From NCBI RefSeq assembly GCF_964656455.1, contig NC_135718.1, forward strand, positions 48,112,014 to 48,176,013: DNA of 64,000 bases, in the 5' to 3' direction. Of the stretch, positions 33,725 to 44,989 are shown in pieces. Made by a program: the position numbers and the translations under genes. Source of the stretch: Halichoerus grypus. Taxonomy: Eukaryota; Chordata; Mammalia; Carnivora; Phocidae. Every line of letters begins with the position of its first letter. Position 1 is the first letter of the stretch. The notes beneath the pieces are model-generated. The model worked only from the letters and a program-made list of their open reading frames with translations. It had not been told where the DNA came from and searched no databases.

Positions 33725-34250
33725 GAGTTCATATCCGTCGGCTGGTGATGGCTGCCTGGAACACTCTACTGAGAAGGACCCTGGGCTTGGCAGAGACACC
33801 GCTGATTAGTGCTGTCTGGGTAGGCACAGGTCGGGACAGAGGTGGCACGTTGCTACCTACCATCCCTTGCCTCTTGAGTCCTGACACTCTGTGAGTCTCT
33901 GGTCTGACTTCTGGGGCTTAAACAGGGCTCCAGCTTGTGGTGCTGGAGTTCGCTCATCCCAGTCCTAAGAGCCAGCTACGCATCTCTTCCCAGCTCCACG
34001 TCCAGTGACATTACATTGCACACAGCTTAAAATCAGCCACAGTGGAAGTGTTTACACCACGGAAATTGGCAAATGCTATAAATCCAGGTTTTACTGGTTT
34101 ACAGGCCAGGACATGGGGAGAAGGGAATCCAGGCAGCCCCCCAGTCCTGGGATCCGTTGGCCCCTGGCGAGTGGCCAGTGCCCACCGATGCTAGAATTCA
34201 GACCATTCTATCAGAGACTCACAACCCCCGAAACCCACGTTGTTCTGGAT
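33725..34250. other. No gene or recognised repeat
   Basis: Unique-looking. Confidence 0.4.
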
Positions 34251-34254
34251 CCTC

Positions 34255-34607
34255 ACACCATTTGCCTCAGTCCATTCAGGTTACTGTAACAGAACATCAC
34301 AGACTGGGTGGCTTATAAAAAACAGGTATTTATATCATATAGTTCTGGAGGCCGGAAGTCCAAGATCAAGGCACCAGCAGATTCAATGTCTAGTAAGGCC
34401 GGCTTGTGGGCTCTCTGTGTCCTCCCATGGTGGAAAGGGGTGAGGGGGCTCTCTGGGGTCTCTTTTATGAAGGCACTAATCCCACCATGCTCCTCTCTCA
34501 TAACCTAATCACCTCCCAAAGGTCCCTCCTCCTGATACATCCACATTGGGGAGTAGGCTTCAGCATAAGAACTTTGGGGAGACACAAACATTTAGTCCAT
34601 AGCACTG
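34255..34607 (-). mobile_element. MaLR LTR (MLT1/MST-like), solitary
   Basis: Non-coding LTR in inverted orientation: GTTACTGTAACAGAACATCACAGACTGGGTGGCTTATAAA, ATAGTTCTGGAGGCCGGAAGTCC, GGGTCTCTTTTATGAAGGCACTAATCCC, CATAACCTAATCACCTCCCAAAGG and GGGGAGACACAAACATTTAGTCCATAGCA. No internal retroviral genes are present. Confidence 0.8.
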
Positions 34608-34649
34608 CTTTTGCTGCGTGCACCCCCATTCAGGGCCCCACCCAATCTG

Positions 34650-34870
34650 CCTTGGTACCAGTCATGCCCTCCTCCTCCAGGAAGCCTTCTCAGACTGCTT
34701 TAGTTTGCAGTAATACCCCCCTACCCCCACCCCAGCTCTCATTTCACTTTCTGTTTGCTCGTTCTGGAATGAAAACTGCCTTCCTGAAAAAGGTTCAAAG
34801 CCTACGTCTCCTCCTTCTTCAGCCCCCACAGTCAGGGCCCCACATAGACCTAGTCATGGAACAGATGTCT
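34650..34870 (+). repeat. L2-like fragment
   Basis: CAGTCATGCCCTCCTCCTCCAGGAAGCCTTCTCAGACTGC resembles the AGGAAGCCTTCCCTGACC part of an L2 3' region. Weak. Confidence 0.35.
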
Positions 34871-34929
34871 AGGGAGATGCCAGCTGAGTCACCCACTGCC
34901 TGGGACAGAGTCCCAAAACGCCTGTAGCC

Positions 34930-35170
34930 ATCATCCCAATCAGATTCTTATTTCCCAGGTGGGGAAACTGAAGCTCAGAACAGCATGGAACTGCCTGTCT
35001 GTGGCCGAACTAACTCTAGGACCCAGGTCTCCAAACGCCCACCACACTGCCTTAGGAGTCCCACTTACAGACGCAGAGACTGAGGCCCGCGGAGGTCTAG
35101 AGATTTAGCCAAGTTCACAGTGTGACCCAGCAGAGGAGTCAGCACAGACGCCCAGGTCCCCAGCATCCCT
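34930..35170 (-). repeat. Two MIR fragments in tandem
   Basis: TTCCCAGGTGGGGAAACTGAAGCTCAG at 34950, and again TTACAGACGCAGAGACTGAGGCCCG at 35065, each followed by degraded AAGTTCACA-type sequence and a GACCCAG segment. Confidence 0.6.
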
Positions 35171-35429
35171 GAGGGGGGCCATGCCCTCTACACCAGCGCC
35201 CCCTGCCTCTCCCTTCACTTCAGTCCCAACTTCACCCCCAGCTTACCTAACTAGGCCTCGCCACCTCTGTCTCCACCTCCGGGAGGGGACAACATCAAAC
35301 CTCAGGGGTCATGTCAGCAACCCGTGGGGCCTGAGGCCCCGGAATCCACGGGGGCCTCTTTCTCTTGCAAGGAGCAAGGCCCAGTCTGGGCCTGCATGGG
35401 CTGCATTTGGGGCCGCCTCCTCCCCGTTC

Positions 35430-35720
35430 TCTGTCCTCAGGCTGCTACTTAACATGCGCACGGGAACCTCAACGCTGAGCGTATAGATTTCTCTTTGTCT
35501 TTGGTGGTAATTATTAGCTGTCTCGGCGGGTGAATGCAGGCAGAAACAAAGGCAGCAAGGGTTGTAAAACCTTTTATCTCGATCAGGCCGCATTATTTGA
35601 TAAGGTGCTAAGCTAATAGCAACGCATGTCAAATTGTGTTTAGACAGATCGAGGGGCTGGGAATGGAGGGTATATTTGTCTCCGGAAACCTGCACCTGCA
35701 AGGATAAGGAGGCGAGCACG
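35430..35720. promoter_or_regulatory. Conserved non-coding element candidate with SOX and homeodomain motifs
   Basis: Low-repeat block with TAATTA at 35508-35513, AACAAAGG (SOX-type) at 35545-35552, CTTTGTCTTTGG just upstream, GCTAATAGC, and TTTTATCTCGATC plus TTTGATAAGG (GATA-type). Not matched to any repeat I know. Function inferred. Confidence 0.4.
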
Positions 35721-35724
35721 CTGA

Positions 35725-36440
35725 TATTCACAGCCCCATGCAAAACGCAGACAGCCCGGCTTCTGGGGCTCCCGGCACAGAGGCTCCTGGCAAAGGGGGC
35801 AAAACGAGAGGCTGGGAAGGGAGAGTGTGGGCCCACGTTATGCTCATTTCCACTCAAGACCATCTCAGGGTCTTTGCCCGGAGCCGCACAGGTCCCCACA
35901 GGGGTCAGCTGAAAAGGTAGGATTCAAATCCAGGTTCCCTGGTTCCCAAGCCAGAACGCTTACCACAAGCATTTATTAAACCCCAAGTTTGTAAATCTGT
36001 CCTATATAAGGTTGACTCTTACAGACAGAATCCCTACCTGTAGGGATGGCATGGACCATATAGAATTAGTACTGAATCATGGGCAGCCTTGAGAAGAGGC
36101 TCACAAGGGCCGGATCAATCAAGGGAGGCTTCCTGGAAAAGGTGGAGTTTCATATGGGCCTTGCAGGATGAGAAGGGTTTGGAACACAAACCTGGGGAGA
36201 AGCACCCCTAACCACCAAGCTCTGAACCCCTTACTGCGAACTCCCAAGTGAACGTTTGCTTGTCTTCCTGGATCCTGCCAGGTGCTTCCTCTGGTTTGCC
36301 TTCCCAGACCCTCCAAGAGAGCCTCACTGCACCTCCGGATCGCCAGAGCACCCCCACAGCTGACCACTCTGTGCCCTGGGAGGTGGGCGGGAAGGTGGTG
36401 GTGGAGCAAAAAGAGAAGGCGAGGACGCACATGGCGAAAA
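35725..36440. other. No gene; one MIR scrap
   Basis: 35910-35965 (AGGATTCAAATCCAGGTTCCCTGG) is an inverted MIR scrap. The remainder is unrecognised. Confidence 0.4.
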
Positions 36441-36469
36441 TATGTATCAAAGCCTTAAAAAAAAAAAAA

Positions 36470-36690
36470 AGTGCACACCCTTTGAAACAGTGGCTTTATG
36501 TCTAGGAATCGTCCCTAAAGGAATAATCGAGAATGTGTACAGCGCTTGAGGCTTCAGGATGTCCACCACAGGACTGCTTATATTAGCAGAGTATTGGAAG
36601 CAACCTTTAATGTCCAACAATGCAGGATCGGTTGAAAGAAATACTCCGGACAGTCTCATGAAGCCATTAAGAAGTAATCATTGATCAGAG
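36470..36690 (+). mobile_element. LINE-1 3' UTR fragment
   Basis: TTGAAACAGTGGCTTTATGTCTAGGAATCGTCCC, CACCACAGGACTGCTTATATTAGCAGAGTATTGGAAGCAACC, AATGTCCAACAATGCAGGATCGG and CATGAAGCCATTAAGAAG are the ordered landmarks of an L1 3' region. It is preceded by an A run at 36456-36469. Confidence 0.75.
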
Positions 36691-36699
36691 TCTTCACTA

Positions 36700-37580
36700 G
36701 GGTTCCCCCTGGAGCAGACCCAGGGCTCAAATGCAGGAAGGTGGAGGCAGAGGAGTGGGGAGGTGACACAGGAAGGAAGGCAGGCAGTCATGGTGTGTTT
36801 TCAAACCAGCTACCAGGGTGGGTGATCAGAGCCTAATTCCTCTGGGCAAACTCTGGGACCAGTGTAACACACTTGTCCCTTGGGGGATGGAGTTGGGGTG
36901 GCAGCAGGTTGCTTCGGTGGTTGACTAAGGGCTGTTGGAGGCAGGAGACGGCCACTGTTGATTCGCCAGTGCTTGCAGCCCGCCACCAGGCTGAGGAGCA
37001 GGCTCCCGCAGCAAGAGACAGCCCTCAGCAAACGAAACGCAGATGCCTGCAGGTGGAATGGGGCGTGGCGCCGTGCACTGAAGTGGCAGGGCCAAGGGCA
37101 TGTGGGCGGGGCGCTGCCTCTTCTGCTGCAGTCTGCGCTTCCTACGGCTCTCAAACTGGGAAAAGCCAGGCTAAATGAAGACAAACTTATTTCTCTGCTT
37201 CGGGACGCCCGTTGGCGCACTGATGCGCACTGGTGAAATCCCAAGCCCTGGACTGTACACCGTGTCAACTCTACAGTGGCCCTGATTTTTTCCTCCCGAG
37301 GCACACCCGTTAGTGGCTCTGGGGACGTCACTGCTGTCCAGAACAGAGCTGGGGAAATGCCATCACAGCTGCCTTCGTAGTAACGTGGAAAAAAGGAGAA
37401 GGCAGTTTCCTATGGCAGTTGGTGCAAGAGGCTCCCATTTTCTTAGTGGGTGTGCAAAGAAACTGACCGGCAATTTGTCTTCTCAGCTTTGATCCTGGAA
37501 AAGCATCCTCACCCAAGGAGGCCTGTCCAAGAGCATCGAAGGCAGCACTGCAACAGTGCTGGGGGGGAAAAGATGCAGAA
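36700..37580. other. No gene or recognised repeat
   Basis: The 173-codon minus frame 36810-37331 and the overlapping plus frames are alanine/serine/arginine-rich with no domain. Treated as GC-rich shadow frames. Confidence 0.4.
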
Positions 37581-37589
37581 GCAATCTAA

Positions 37590-38170
37590 AAGCCCATCAC
37601 GAGGAGAATGGCTAAATACACTCTGATGTATCTATGCTAAGGAATTCCACCCAGCAGTAAGAACGAACGACTTACAGCTATAAGTACTGACATGGAGAAA
37701 ACCCCAAGACTAATAGTTAGGTGACAAAATCAAAGTACAGAACAATACATACTGTGTGATACCATTTCTGTTGAAGAACAAACATCCAAACACACTAAAA
37801 ATAAAATCATGTATCTCTGTATGTGCAGATATAGATGTGTGTGTGCACTCAGAACAAGATCAGGAATGATACACATCAAAACTACAGCCGTGGTTCCCTC
37901 AGCGGGAGAGGGACAGAAGGCCTTAACCTGGTCTGTATCGTGCTAACAAGAATGAATTCCTATCCCGCGTGTGTAATTAAAAATAAATGAAAATGTTTTC
38001 AAGAAGGAAAAGGGAAAGCCTAGCAGTATATCCACCAAAATACCAAAATATTTACAGGGTTTATCTCTGAGTGCTGGGATTAGGGGTGTTTTTAATTTTC
38101 TTCTGTTCGCTTATCTGTATTTTTAAATTTTCTACAAAGAGCATGCACGTTTTGATAATAAGAGGAAGAA
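37590..38170 (+). mobile_element. LINE-1 3' UTR (L1M-type)
   Basis: CCAGCAGTAAGAACGAACGACTTACAGC, GTACTGACATGGAGAAAACCCCAAGAC, AGTACAGAACAATACATACTGTGTGATACC, AATGATACACATCAAAACTACAGCCGTGGTTCCC and, further on, TCTACAAAGAGCATGCACGTTTTGATAATAAG. A middle part 37960-38050 does not fit and may be an insertion or a second fragment. Together with 36470-36690 it may be one element split by about 900 bp. Confidence 0.7.
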
Positions 38171-38174
38171 AACC

Positions 38175-38810
38175 TGAAGTAACATTTAATTAAGTACTCG
38201 CTACACCAGCCCCCTGTAGGAAGCTGTCCCCTCCTCCAAGCAGGGTCTGTGTCCGCTGTTTCTTTCCTCGCACCCCTCCGGAGCCATCTGAGATTTCCAC
38301 CCCGGGCTTCCTGGACATTACATTCTGGGTTGGACACGCCAAGGACCGAGGTGCTGGCTTTCCTGATCATCGCTGTGATTCTCTGTCTGTGCCACCTCGG
38401 GCCACACAACACCCTCTTTGGGCCTCAGTGTCATCCTCTACGGACAGGAATTCTAGAACCCGCACCGCGGCTGGGAGGCCCGGGAAATGATAGCTGGGCT
38501 TGTCTTGTGTAGAAGGCCCTGCTTGTGTACAGCTCATGCAAGGAAGACAGCCTGACCAGAAGCGGTCACCGCCGGCCGAGTACCAGGACCCCAGACCCTG
38601 CCGAGGAGGCTTTGGTCAGCTCCGGGGAGTCCACTGGAATTCAGAGTCAGGCTGCGCACAGAAACGTGAAAGATGCAAATCAGGCACGTGAGCAGCGCCG
38701 GGCTGGAGGAGCTGGGTCTCCCTCAAAGCAGGGCTCTGAGTGTCAGATTTTCCACTCTATTTCTCTGTAGCATGTTCTGCACATCCCAGTGCTAAAAATA
38801 ACTGTGGCAT
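38175..38810. other. No gene or recognised repeat
   Basis: GC-rich with scattered CpG, no exon or promoter recognisable. Confidence 0.4.
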
Positions 38811-38815
38811 GTGGT

Positions 38816-38842
38816 GGGGGGCAGGGGGGCCGGGGGTGGGGG
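38816..38842 (+). other. Strong potential G-quadruplex
   Basis: G6-CA-G6-CC-G5-T-G5. Four uninterrupted tracts of five or six G with loops of two, two and one nucleotides, a near-ideal G-quadruplex pattern. Confidence 0.8.
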
Positions 38843-38849
38843 CTGGCTC

Positions 38850-40375
38850 CAACAGCCTTTGGAGCTGGTTTGGCACAGCAGCCTCCCTTCATCTGGGCAG
38901 GACAGGCCCTGGTTCCACAGAGCCCTCTCCACCCGGCTCTCCTCGCCCACCCTACTCTCCCGTCCAGAGCTTCATCTCCTGCCTTGGGACCCCGGGGACC
39001 CTGGAAGGTGGCAGCCTAGAAATCACAGGGATGGAAAATCCCCAAAGAGGTCATCTCTTCCACCACCTGGGAGGAGCACAGTCACCCCTAAGTCCCTAAG
39101 GACAACAGAGAAGACCCGTACATCTAAGGCAGGCCCCTGAAATCTAATCCTTCAAACGGCCCACCTTCTTCACTTCGTGGAAAGTCATTCCCGAGCCTAG
39201 CTGGGATCTCTGCCGCTCCAGCAGAGGCCGGTTCCTACCGTTCTCCACCTAGAAGGAGTTAAGAGAGAAGTGCTGGTTCCAGGTTCAAATCAAACTGAAC
39301 AAAGGGGCAGAGGCACAGAGCAGTGGTGATGTCTACCGTCCTCCATGCCTGGGTCCCTCCCCACCTAGGGGGAAACTCCAGCCACGAGGGCTGGTTGCAA
39401 GGTATCAAAGTGCCTACCCCACCCCCGCACTTTCCCTGGTGCCCCCATCCACCAATGCAGCCATGAGGATAGATGGTGCATGCATCCAAGCCCAGCCCAG
39501 GAGGCGGTCAGGAGACCTGGAGGACACCTGTGCCCTTGAAGAGCTTATATTTAGTTCAGGGCTCAAGACAGGTGCACGAAAAGGCAACTAACACTGGATC
39601 TAACCCGTGGCAGAGGGAGGTGTGGCCATCAGAGCATGCCCACGGCAGGGCACCTGGACGGGGGTCTCCCCAGAGGAGTGAGCTGTGAGCTCTGAGCAGA
39701 AGCAGGGAGGCCTGAGGCCACAAGTCCTGTGGACACCAGTGAATGCTAAGGAGAAGGACTCTCTGGGATCCAAAGGAGATAAAACTGAAAAATGGGATTG
39801 AGATCCCACAATGAAGCCCCACCTTTGAACGCCAAGAGCAGAGATTTGAACTTCACTCCCTAGGCTACATTTCTTAAAGAGTATTCCAAAAGGGGGTGTC
39901 AAAAAGTGATTCTGTGAAAGGAAAGGTGTGGTGTGTGGTGTGTGTAAAGCCAGCAGGGAGTGGGTGGCCCCAGAGGAGAAACGGCGGCAGGCACATGGCC
40001 CGGGAGGAGTCAGAAGGGCTGCTGGGCAGCCACGGCCCTCTGGGAGCTCGAGGAGCCAGGCAACTTCCCCTGAGCCTCAGTTTCCCCCTCCTGTGGAATG
40101 GGGTGGCAGCCCTGGCGGGGCAGCTGGGAGCAGTCTGGCGCTGGTCCCATCACAGCTCTCAGGAGCGGAAGCTGGAGTCAGAGTGGTAGATGGGGACAGA
40201 GAGCCCACGATGAAGCCAGTGGACAGCAATATGAGCCTGGGAGTCCCAGCACACGCAACTGAGAACTTGAGACAGGACGACGTCCCTCCAACCTCTCATC
40301 CTTGTATTGTTTCCGCCTCCCCAGCCCCTCCGACCCTTCTCCTGACAACACAGAGCCTCCATGGGAACGGACTGC
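38850..40375. other. No gene; minor repeat scraps
   Basis: 39540-39900 partly matches the unnamed module. 40065-40110 (GAGCCTCAGTTTCCCCCTCCTGTGGAATGG) is a MIR scrap. The 175-codon plus frame at 39928-40455 crosses this MIR scrap and the next MIR and is not a gene. Confidence 0.45.
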
Positions 40376-40384
40376 GGAACTGGG

Positions 40385-40482
40385 AGGGAGAAAGCGGGTG
40401 TTCCGGGCCCAGCTCTGGCATTTCCCAACTGTGTGGCCCTGGGCAAGTTCCTTAACTTCTCTGAGGCTGTTTCCTGTCTGAG
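40385..40482 (+). repeat. MIR fragment, plus orientation
   Basis: GGGCCCAGCTCTGGCATTTCCCAACTGTGTGGCCCTGGGCAAGTTCCTTAACTTCTCTGAGGC. Confidence 0.85.
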
Positions 40483-40484
40483 GT

Positions 40485-40632
40485 TTTATCGTGTGCCAGG
40501 CCACGCTTGACAACTCCTTGTGCGGAGCTCTACCATGATCATCCTATTTCACGCATGAAAACTGACACAGAGAAGTCAAGAAAGCTGCCCAAGGTCACAC
40601 AGCAAGTGAAGAAGCCAGGACAGACCTGCCGC
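40485..40632 (-). repeat. MIR fragment, minus orientation, abutting the previous one
   Basis: TATCGTGTGCCAGGCCACGC, ATCCTATTTCACGCATGAAAACTGACACAGAGAAG, CCCAAGGTCACACAGCAAGTGAAG. Confidence 0.8.
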
Positions 40633-40689
40633 CGAAGGTGTTTAGAGGATTGAAAAGGTTAGAGAAGAAATGCTTTTGACACTGGAATC

Positions 40690-41265
40690 TGCTAGTCACC
40701 TTCCAATGTTATCAGGATGCTGTGGCAGGTCGCACTTTCGAAGATGCCCACGACACCATCCCCATCCGCCAGGCTCTTTGACAACATGACCTTGCTCTCC
40801 TCCATGAGGAAGTGGGTTCTGTTTTGCTTCCTTCTTGAATCTGGGTGGACCCATGATGGCTCTGTCCAATAGAACATGGCAAAATGGCACCCCCGGTTCA
40901 AGGCACAGCCCAGCCCTTACCTAGCCCAGTTGCCCCCACTTTCTGTGTTCTGGGAGCCAGCTGCCATATTAAAAGTGCAACCACCCTGAGCCCACTGTGC
41001 TGGAAGAGGCCCAAGTCATGCAGAGGGCCCCGTAGGAGGAGGCACCGCCTAGAGAGAGGCCAAGGACCCTGAGGGGCCAGGCATGGGAGGCAAGTGACCA
41101 TCCCTCGGGTGACTTCCAGCCCAGCCCATGAAATGAGCCCCCAAGTGAGAACTGCCCAGCAGAGCCCAATCAACCCACAGGATTAGGCACCATAAGAACA
41201 CACTGTTGAAGCCACTGAGTTGGGGGATGATTATCACACATGAGTACATAACTAGAACAGGTGTC
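40690..41265 (+). mobile_element. MLT1-like MaLR LTR
   Basis: GACCCATGATGGCTCTGTCCAATAGAACATGGCAAAATGG, GGGAGCCAGCTGCCATATTAAAAG, AGAGGCCCAAGTCATGCAG, and the end TGAAGCCACTGAGTTGGGGGATGATTATCACACATGAGTACATAACTAGAACA follow an MLT1-type LTR. Non-coding; its apparent open frames are incidental. Confidence 0.65.
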
Positions 41266-41269
41266 CCCC

Positions 41270-41825
41270 TCCCTCCTCTTTCAGTTTTAAGAGAGAAGGT
41301 CATCACAAAGAGACGAGGAAGAGGGAAGACAGAGACAGGGGGCGGGCATGAGGGTTACAAGCAGCTAAGGCACACAGCTCCCTTCTGCTCTGCCTCTGGG
41401 CCCCAGCCAGGGCTGAGCCTGCTTTAGCGCCCTCAGACACTGGCCTGCAAGTCGGGGGCCTGCGTGCCAGGCCCTGACGCAGCAGCGGCTCCTCTGATCT
41501 GCCGTCTCCCCTTCTGCTAAGTGAGAAACCAAAATGATGACCTCTGCGGTCCCTTCCAGCTCTTACCGCCCCAGCGCCTCCACCGTGCGGCTCCTTCCAG
41601 CCCCAGTCTGTCCGGCAGAGCCAGGACACTGTGCGCCCGCTCAGACCTCAGAGGCCCTCAGGATGCCCCCACCCTACCGCAGGCCCCTCAGCCCCTGGGA
41701 AGAGAACCACTGCGAGCCCCTGGGTCCAGCAGACCCAGCCCCACCGGCCAGTGGAGCTGGACAGAGGAGGCCGTGCCCTCCCAACCCTCAGGCTGACGCG
41801 TCGTGGCTCTGCCCCTCACGGCCTA
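41270..41825. other. No gene or recognised repeat
   Basis: Proline-rich overlapping frames (121 codons plus at 41534-41899; 108 minus at 41303-41629) in GC-rich sequence. No domain. Confidence 0.4.
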
Positions 41826-41829
41826 ACCT

Positions 41830-42062
41830 CGCCCAGTGCCGTGTCAGGCCCTTGACATCGATGATCCAACTTCATCCTCCCAGGCATCCAGAGAGGTAGA
41901 GATTGCTGTCAGCTCAGTTTGCAGACGAAGAATCCGAGGCTCAGAGATGTTAAGTGACTCGGTCAAAATCACACAGCTGTAAATTCACACAGAGTTTAAA
42001 GCTGGAGGCCTGATTCCCTGCTTCTCCCTCTTGCCCACTATATACTAAGCTGCTGTCGTGAG
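41830..42062 (-). repeat. MIR SINE
   Basis: CCAACTTCATCCTCCCAGGC, AGTTTGCAGACGAAGAATCCGAGGCTCAGAGATGTTAAGTGAC, AAAATCACACAGCTGTAAATTCACACAG and CTTGCCCACTATATACTAAGC. Confidence 0.8.
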
Positions 42063-42329
42063 AGCATGTGTGAAAACACAGATTCGTCACCCTGTGCTCC
42101 CCCAACAACCTACCTCTACACGGTCAACAGCGAGCAGCCGCACACGCGCATCGGCACAGACCCGGGGGTCCAGCACGGACAGGTGCACGTAGAGACACGC
42201 CGCACATTGGTCCACACTGGTCCATACTTGAAAACCCACGCTCACAGGGAGGCACGCAAACACTCCCCCAGGCACATGTTCTAGCATTCTTACACATAGA
42301 CACAGACGCTCAGGGTCTGGGCGTGTGCT

Positions 42330-42330
42330 C

Positions 42331-42364
<34 letters not shown>

Positions 42365-42365
42365 C
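42330..42365 (+). repeat. CA microsatellite
   Basis: AC dinucleotides with one A insertion. Confidence 0.95.
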
Positions 42366-42423
42366 CCTACACTTCTAGCCCCACGGACTCACGTGCAGAT
42401 ATCTGCACTCATACATCCTCATA

Positions 42424-42429
42424 ACACAC

Positions 42430-42468
<39 letters not shown>
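42424..42468 (+). repeat. CA microsatellite
   Basis: About 22 AC units, almost pure. Together with 42330-42365 and the ACAC-rich sequence from 42066 it forms a CA-rich tract of about 400 bp. Confidence 0.95.
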
Positions 42469-42469
<1 letters not shown>

Positions 42470-42499
42470 ACCTTGTTTAATGATGCCCGGGAAATGAGA

Positions 42500-44430
42500 G
42501 TCATTATTTTTATTTAAAAAAAAAAAGAAGAAGGCGGCTCTCAAATGCCAATAGATTCCAGTGTGTTTTTTCAGCGTTAAAAGGTTTCAAAAGCAAAAGT
42601 CGCCCAACAGTGCCACCTGCTGAAGGCTGGCTGTTCTCCGTCCTCTCCCCTTGTGTCCCTCCTGCCCTCAGAAGAGACCCTTCCTCGGTTTCCCTCAAAG
42701 TGCTCAGGACTCAGGAGCTAGGTGGGGGAGCAGGGGCAGGGGGGAGTGAATGCAGGTGGGGAGAGGGGAGGTGCTAAGGCAGAGAGAAACGTGGAGAAGG
42801 GGAGAGGGAAGCCGACTTCCAGATGCAGGTAAGGAGAGGAAGACAGAGGGAGAGCGGCCCCGCCGGGAGACAGAGAGGCAGGCAGGAGCAGAGGGAGGAG
42901 GACAGGAAGACACAGACAATTCGAGACAGACAGCACAGAAAGAACCAGACCCAGAGGATGAGTCAGGCGTGCCATGCCAGGAAAATAGATATGGAGGGGA
43001 TCAGGGAGAAATGGGGAGAGGGCAGGGCGTGCAGAACAAGCTGTCATCCACCCCCATGGAGCCCCTAGGACCCACAAGTGCAGCAAGCCTCACCACGAGC
43101 CCTGGCCAGCCTCCCTCTAGAGGACAGCAGGGACCCGAGGCTGCAGTGTTGTTCTGGAGGTGGGGACTCCCATGCCACCCCCAGCCCTTCCAAATGCTTG
43201 TCCAGCAGCCTCTGCCCCAAAACAGCTCAGCTCTCTCGGTCCCTGGGTCGGGATGGGCTGACTCTCCCCAGGGAAGGCTTCTCCTATGGAACGTCTGGGC
43301 TGGTTCTGAGGTGCAAGGAATACTGTGGAGGGGACTTGTCCAAGGTCACACAGCACAGTGGGAAGAGGCAGCCCTGGAAGCTTCCAGAGGCCAGGCACTG
43401 ACTTCTACCCCCCACCTTGTATGAGGCCACGACAACCCCTGAGGAAAAACAGAGGTTTGGATAGAAAACTCCTTTGGGTCATGTCCCCAGCTTTCACTCT
43501 CCGTTCTCGGTGGGCCCAGGAGCCCCTACCCACAGCAGCGGGGCAAGGAGCTGGGCCCCAAGTCCCCTGTGAGGAGAATCAGCCTCACCACCACCAAGTC
43601 AGTAATCACCGCTCTGGGGCTCGATTGGGGTCAGAGCTGAACAACCAGCAGAAAACCACAGACCCTCAAACCATAGAACGTTAGTTCTGGAAGATGCTCT
43701 AAATCCCACTCATCCCTTCCTGAGGAGACACTGCCCAAAGGACTGGGTATGCAGAAGGGATGAGAATCCCAGCCCTGCCAGGCCAGCCTCCCATGCCAAT
43801 CTCTTGGCATCTTTAAAAACCAAGTCCTCAAAATCCTAAGACCTGGGCTCCCTGCAGGTGGCCATCTTGGAGGCTTCCTCCTGCCCTTTGAGACCCTCCA
43901 GGCTGGGTCTTCCCTCTCCCAGTGGGACACTCCCTACAACAGAAAGGCCCCTGGCAGGGAAAGTCGTGGGGCAATTTTCCTGCTAAGCAGCCTCCTATGT
44001 GTCCCGTAGCTCAGCCCAGGCTACCAGGAGACATCTCTCTCACCTTTGTTCAAAGGCACGGGACCTCCCGTGCAGCAGAGAGCTGCCCAAGCACAGCACA
44101 GGGCAGGTGGGACTGGCATCTAATTTGCATGTGGTTTGCCTCTGCTTCCTGACTTCTCAAAATACCAGGAAACTCTCCCCCCTCCTGTAACTTCTTGGCG
44201 CTCAGAATCCCTCCCGACTTCGCAGGAATCATTTCAGTGCCATGGACTTCCATTTGCTTAGCTAGAAAAGGGGTTCACCTGGAAACCAGAGAGACTCTAA
44301 ACTCCTTCAAAGGTGAGTCCTGGCTCCAGCCTAGCCTTCCAGAGGGTCATGGCACCCACCCACTTTAGCTGCCCCTTCCCCTCCTGCTGGGCCAGAGCAC
44401 ACAGCCCCTCACTGAAAACACCCTGCTCTC
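42500..44430. other. No gene; purine-rich tract
   Basis: 42720-43000 is strongly G/A-rich on the plus strand (AGAGGG, GGAGAGG, GACAGA units). This gives the long stop-free frame 42750-43424 (224 codons, Arg/Glu/Gln-rich). The frame has no recognised domain and its composition changes abruptly to unrelated proline/serine-rich sequence. Not called as a gene. Confidence 0.45.
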
Positions 44431-44434
44431 CCAC

Positions 44435-44765
44435 GCCTACAGGACCCGGCTGATGCTGTTCCCTGGACCCAGAAGGCTCTTTCCTCTGCCTGAAAAACTC
44501 CTTTTTACCCTCAAGACCCAGTTCAAATGGAACCTCTGCAAAGCTCCTGCATGTCATCCTCCGTACCTCCATGCCACTGAGCTGAATTATTGCCACTCAG
44601 TGGATCCCAGCACTTTAGCTCATTAATTAAGGGGATGATTTATGATATGACAGAGAGGTGCCGTCTAGCACATGTCTTTCCTATTAGACTGTGAACTCGC
44701 TGAGGGCAGGAACTAGGGGAGAGGCAACCACCAGTGCACACCTACAGCCCCTCGCCCAAACACAC
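44435..44765 (+). repeat. L2 3' end
   Basis: GCTGTTCCCTGGACCCAGAAGGC, CTCTGCCTGAAAAACTCC, CCCAGTTCAAATGGAACCTC, then CTATTAGACTGTGAACTCGCTGAGGGCAGGAACTAGG: the ordered landmarks of the L2 3' region. Confidence 0.75.
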
Positions 44766-44769
44766 TCTG

Positions 44770-44985
44770 ATTTTCCCTCCTTGACGGCTAGCCCAGATTG
44801 CATTAAATAGCAGTGCTATCCCACTCAGGATTTTATAACATGAAACAGCACAGAACAGAGGGGCCCCGGAGACCCCGCTCCCTAGAGAGCCCTGTCTACT
44901 GTTAAGCACCCAGCTCATCACAGACAAAACCCCAAATCGGGGTGTACAACCCCAGGTAGAGCCTTGCGCCCACAGGTGAGTGAGG
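44770..44985. other. No feature
   Basis: Unique-looking approach to the next AT-rich block. Confidence 0.35.
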
Positions 44986-44989
44986 CAAA

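Noticed and set aside
35309..35899. 196-codon minus-strand open frame
   Set aside because: Crosses the AT-rich conserved-element candidate and GC-rich flanks with no domain; it is matched by overlapping frames on the other strand.
42750..43424. 224-codon open frame on the plus strand
   Set aside because: Arises from a G/A-rich tract; composition switches abruptly, there is no domain, and the opposite strand is also open.
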